Source: Isoetes taiwanensis
Taxonomy: Eukaryota; Streptophyta; Lycopodiopsida; Isoetales; Isoetaceae
Reading direction: 5' to 3'
Assembly (NCBI GenBank): GCA_021234155.1
Contig: JAJEKV010000065.1
Span: forward strand, 3,556,279 to 3,620,278
DNA: 64,000 nucleotides
This document shows, one piece after another, positions 60,412-64,000 of the stretch. Position numbers and translations under genes: made by a program. Position 1 is the stretch's first letter. Each line of letters starts with the position of its first letter. The notes beneath the pieces were generated by a model. The model was not told the origin of the DNA. It searched no databases and was given only the letters and a program-made list of their open reading frames with translations.

Positions 60412-60949
60412 GGATACCAAAACTCAGGAGGAGAGCTGTGAATTTTTTCTTTTCCACGACGCCCCAGAAATTTCAGCTTTTTTACATCTGCATCCATTTT
60501 TGGCACCACTCTGCAAATATCTGTCTGGAAAGCAGCCAATGGAGATGAACATTTTAAAATCCCAATGAGGTTGGATGCTGCCTCCACAGCTTTATAGCGG
60601 ATTTTACATTTAATGAGCTTATGTTTCTCGCGACGTGAAATTTTGTTGAGTTTTTTCGAGGTTAATTTCTTAGTGCATGCACATGACCTGCTACATTGGT
60701 TGGCGAGAACGCCAGAAGTGCTGGTGGTAGGACGAGCAATGAAGCAACAACAAAGAGTACCAAAATGACTTTCCAACCATGACCCTTGCAGTTGAAACCA
60801 TATCTACTCAAAATAGAAGCTAAAAAAACTAATACGCAATAGAAGAATGCCCACTGGAACTTTAAGACCAGTGAAGAAAAACTTAAAACATAGAGTATTG
60901 CAATAGGTCAAGAAAACATTCCCACACTCAACTAATGCTATCACTATAA
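60412..60949. other. RRP40 3' flank, arm 2
   Basis: Counterpart of 20235-20773, non-coding. A long - strand frame at 60369-60776 is matched in part by the arm 1 frame at 20271-20762 on the + strand (ANQCSRSCACTKKL, AAFQTDICRVVPKMDADVKK). It runs antisense through the end of RRP40, resembles no family, and is most likely chance. Confidence 0.4.
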
Positions 60950-60994
60950 TCAAAATCACCACAATCGTCAACACCATTTATGGTAATATACAAG

Positions 60995-61290
60995 CATACA
61001 TCAAGCATCTTCGCTTTCCATCCAGCTATGAACTTATTCCTTTATGGCAGTTCTATGGCTAAATACGGTTTCAGCAATGGCATTACTTGCACATTGAAAA
61101 AGTGCAACTTTTATCAATTTCCAACATACAAGCATTTCGCTTCATCCAGCTTTTATGAACTTCTATTCTTTATTATTCTTTATAGCAGCTTTCTTTTTAT
61201 AGCAGTTCTATGGCTAAATACCTGGCTTCAGTAATGGCATTACTTGCAATACTGAAAAAGTGCAACTTGTATCAATTTCAAGACATTAAT
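60995..61290. repeat. Partial tandem duplication private to arm 2
   Basis: Two successive copies of a ~140-bp block contain GCAGTTCTATGGCTAAATAC, a variant of CAGCAATGGCATTACTTGC and AAAAAGTGCAACTT. Arm 1 (20070-20200) and the relic at 3420-3560 have one copy. Confidence 0.75.
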
Positions 61291-61550
61291 AAAGAGTCTC
61301 CAGATACCTCATTGCATGCAATAGCAACTCTTTATTTCTTCAAGTTTCATGTGCACCCAATTAGCTTGAACATATAAATTGATTCAACATATTCTCTTCA
61401 GTTTGCCCATCACCAAAAGGTGAGACTCTTTTCTACCATCAATCGCTATCACTTCGGTGGATGTTCCATAGAAAGATATGATTTTCAATTCTTCTTCATT
61501 GAACATTTTGCTACCGTTGACACTTTAGCAAATTCAGCCTATAGGCTCAT

Positions 61551-61955
61551 TTGTTCGACGACCGTGATGAGTTCGGGATGGGTATATCCGCCCTTTTTGT
61601 AGTATATTCGACTACCATCGCTATCGTACCATTGTGCACTTCGCACTTCAAGCTCAAAACCAACTATTTTGAGCCATTTTTTGATCAAGGCAACTACCTC
61701 GAGCTCAAATCGCCTCTCTTCATCATTGCAGAAGTTAAAGAGGTAGATAAAACCAATTGGAAGTGCTTTTAAAGCAGCTCGCCCATGGAGTCGCAGAAGA
61801 ATGACCACCAAAGATCTCACTGGCCACAGAAGTTTCGCGACCTCGTTTTGGCCTAATATACCACTTTTTGGCCGATATACAACTCGCCGATGGGGTGGCC
61901 GGATATACTACAAAAGGGCGAGATATATCAATGCCCCAAACTCTAAAAGATGGGC
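61551..61955. mobile_element. Mutator-like MITE inside hAT relic, arm 2
   Basis: Counterpart of 19377-19789, with the same terminal repeats (GAGTTCGGGATGGGTATATC at one end, GATATATCAATGCCCCAAAC at the other) and CATTTGTT flanks. Its presence in both arms puts the insertion before the duplication, if the duplication is real. Confidence 0.65.
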
Positions 61956-62010
61956 GCCCCCATTTGTTGGTGCGTAGGTTTTATCTTTGCAAAGAAATCC
62001 ATGGGCGCAA

Positions 62011-64000
62011 AGATTTTGCTTCTTATTTTATAAAAGCAAAGAATGAAAAAGCAGCTTTGCGCATTGATTCCATAGATTCTCACAATTCATCTGCTATAGA
62101 GCCGCTCGTACTCAGGACATCCATCCGAGCCAGCCCCGCTTGTTAATCTACTCTTTCTCGTGGAAATAGTCACGCCATAGCCAGGGATTTCATAATACTT
62201 TCGCCTTGGTTTGGCATTCACCGCCATTACCGTCCTCATCGCGAACTCAAGGTCAATGTGGCAAGATTCGGACAGGGCTTCGCAAGAAATGCCATCCGTT
62301 TTTCATCTCCCAACATTGTGTATGAAAAATATTTTTAAAACTCACTATCCTTTTTTACACCTCACCATCTTCTATACACATTATTTTTTGCACCAAGTTG
62401 AACATCTTCTCGTGATGTCATCTCCATACGCTGTATGTAGATATTATAATGAATGTATTTCTTTTTAATTTGTTTGACTAATTAGCCACTACCAATAGCC
62501 ACAAATGCACTAGGTAGCATGGTTTTTGGGTGAGACTCAGAAGCAATCTATCACACCTAATGTAGAAAGTCAAGGATCAATTAAGTGGTTTGGTTCTAAA
62601 GGAAACATGGGGTTTTTCGATCAATTTGACCCTCAATATTGATCAACATTACGTTGAAAATGCAAAATAACCCATCATGCAGATTCTGAACTCGATGGTG
62701 TAGAATCATCAATGGCCTTGGCAAGTTCTTACTAAATGATTAGTGAATAGGCATGGATCATTCTTTAGAAATAGCCTCCTGCTCTTAATGCACCATGATC
62801 AAATAGGGTTTTGATAACATCGCTTTTAGACTTCATAATCATTTAGCTTCAATATTTCAATGTTAAAATGGCAATTTTCCTTAGTTGACGGGAGCTATTT
62901 AATTTTTACTTCTAAAAACACACATCTAACTCATGCTCGCAAAGTGAATCTTAAAATTTGAACTCCTCATTGTGGAAGACTTGAAATAACACTATTTTCT
63001 TCAATATGAGGGCAAAGCATCATGGCTTGAACTGCTTTGGAGATGGTTTTCACTTGGCTCCAAATGACACAAATTCCTCCCTAATGGATTTAGAAGAAGA
63101 GAAATATTCAATACTCTGCCTTGGCCGGTGGATAAATTTCTTGTAATAAGTAATTGGAAGTTTCATATCTCAAGACAATGACTCACACCTTTTGCACAAA
63201 TGCAATTGTCTCTTCCAAATATTATAAATGAATATGTCATTGTCCAGCATGCAACTCTCCTCTCGATTATTCACGTAGTCATTGATTATTTTGTTTGATG
63301 TTGTCACTGCTTTTGCTTTTCATTTTTTTGCAAAACTAAAAAAGACATCTCCCCATAACACATCCAAAATAAAACATAGAATTTTATTTTATTTTATTTT
63401 TTTTTGGGTGAAGCATTTACTGACTAAGAAAGTGGCAAAGAAATGACAAGAAAAAGACAACACCAAGCATGCTTCCATTCCAAATTCTTAAGGTGTTTTT
63501 CTCACCGCTGAGAAAGGGACATTATAAAGAAACATTCTTCTTCTCTGTTGGATTTCCAAGTTGAGAATCTTGACATGGAAGGGAGTTTCACATGGCCCCC
63601 TCAAATATTCAAACATTCCATGGATTGTTCCAATTAGCAAGAATATGATATGTTCCATTCTAGCGCTTTGATGGCACACGAGAGCATGCTTTTTATAACT
63701 TTCATAGTTGCAACTGCTTGAGCTCTCAAGGTTTCATTTCTTCGGCCACTTTTCTTCTCAAGAGAGCCATATTTTGTCTCATGAAGAAAAGGAAGCAGTC
63801 TCAAAGGCGCTAAGAATTTTACCGTGAAGAGATGGGATTGGTCAAATTCTATGAGATTTGTAAAACAAATATGCATTGGAGGTAGGGTTGTCTTGTGATG
63901 ATCTATTGGGCATAATGGACGCTTTATATGTATTAAGTTGGATGCTTCTAAATTCAATCGAGATATATTGGCATTAACGGAGATCCTGATATTTAAACAA
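62011..64000. other. Outer non-coding part of arm 2
   Basis: Counterpart of 17335-19330. No gene is recognised. Near the window end about 20 extra bases (GCCAATATATCTCGATTGAA on the opposite strand) are present relative to arm 1. Confidence 0.5.

Larger units (their letters stand above)
60950..62010 (-). pseudogene. hAT transposase relic, arm 2, split by a MITE
   Basis: Inverted copy of 19331-20270, with the MITE at about 61551-61955. It differs from arm 1 by an extra partial tandem duplication at 60995-61290, so the C-terminal dimerisation segment is present about one and a half times. All frames are broken. Confidence 0.6.
40726..64000 (-). repeat. Palindrome arm 2 (~23.3 kb, runs off the window)
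   Basis: Inverted copy of 17335-40565. At 64000 the match to arm 1 is still ongoing (TAAATATC near 63990 pairs with the same word near 17345), so this arm probably continues past the window. Confidence 0.9.

Noticed and set aside
60369-60776. 135-residue - strand frame in arm 2, partly matched at 20271-20762
   Set aside because: Runs antisense through the last RRP40 exon and its 3' flank, with no family resemblance; shared only because the arms are copies.

Overview
This is a window of plant nuclear DNA dominated by transposable elements. Spliceosomal introns (GT..AG, many 60-120 bp, one about 600 bp), a plant-type L-lactate dehydrogenase, an exosome gene, LINE 3' ends with poly(A), hAT and Mutator-type relics and a Ty3-type LTR retrotransposon all point to a land plant with a large, repeat-rich genome. 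I cannot place the species. No rRNA, tRNA or CRISPR was found.

Layout. 1-1885: 3' end of a LINE. 2207-3233: L-lactate dehydrogenase reading frame without introns, broken by indels. 3296-3613: relic of a hAT transposase. 3660-5373: no recognisable gene. 5374-16020: nested insertion. A retrocopy of about 1.1 kb (19-bp target duplication, poly(A) tail) was later split by a 9.5-kb DNA transposon (5407-14901) with perfect 21-bp terminal inverted repeats and the 4-bp target duplication GTTA. The transposon carries a transposase-like gene on the + strand, a second multi-exon gene on the - strand (coiled coil, then RING-like zinc finger) and a fold-back repeat cluster between them. 16021-17334: non-coding, with one tandem duplication.

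17335-64000: a giant inverted repeat with arms of about 23.2 kb around a 160-bp spacer centred near 40,645. From the outside in, each arm holds non-coding DNA, a hAT transposase relic split by a small Mutator-like MITE, an RRP40 (exosome) gene, a GC-rich block of unknown nature, a 10.9-kb Ty3/gypsy-type element with 2.4-kb LTRs, a non-coding stretch with small inverted-repeat elements, and a truncated third LTR copy in which the palindrome turns. The two RRP40 copies point outward, away from the axis.

The two arms match closely in AT-rich DNA, but they differ by many small indels, densest around CG-rich sites and homopolymers. Several frameshifts are present in one arm and absent from the other. 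The sequence may therefore carry uncorrected long-read errors, and the palindrome may be a fold-back chimera rather than a real duplication. The main discovery candidates are the two-gene DNA transposon, the retrotransposon with an extra RNase H-like domain upstream of reverse transcriptase, and the palindrome with its microhomology junction.
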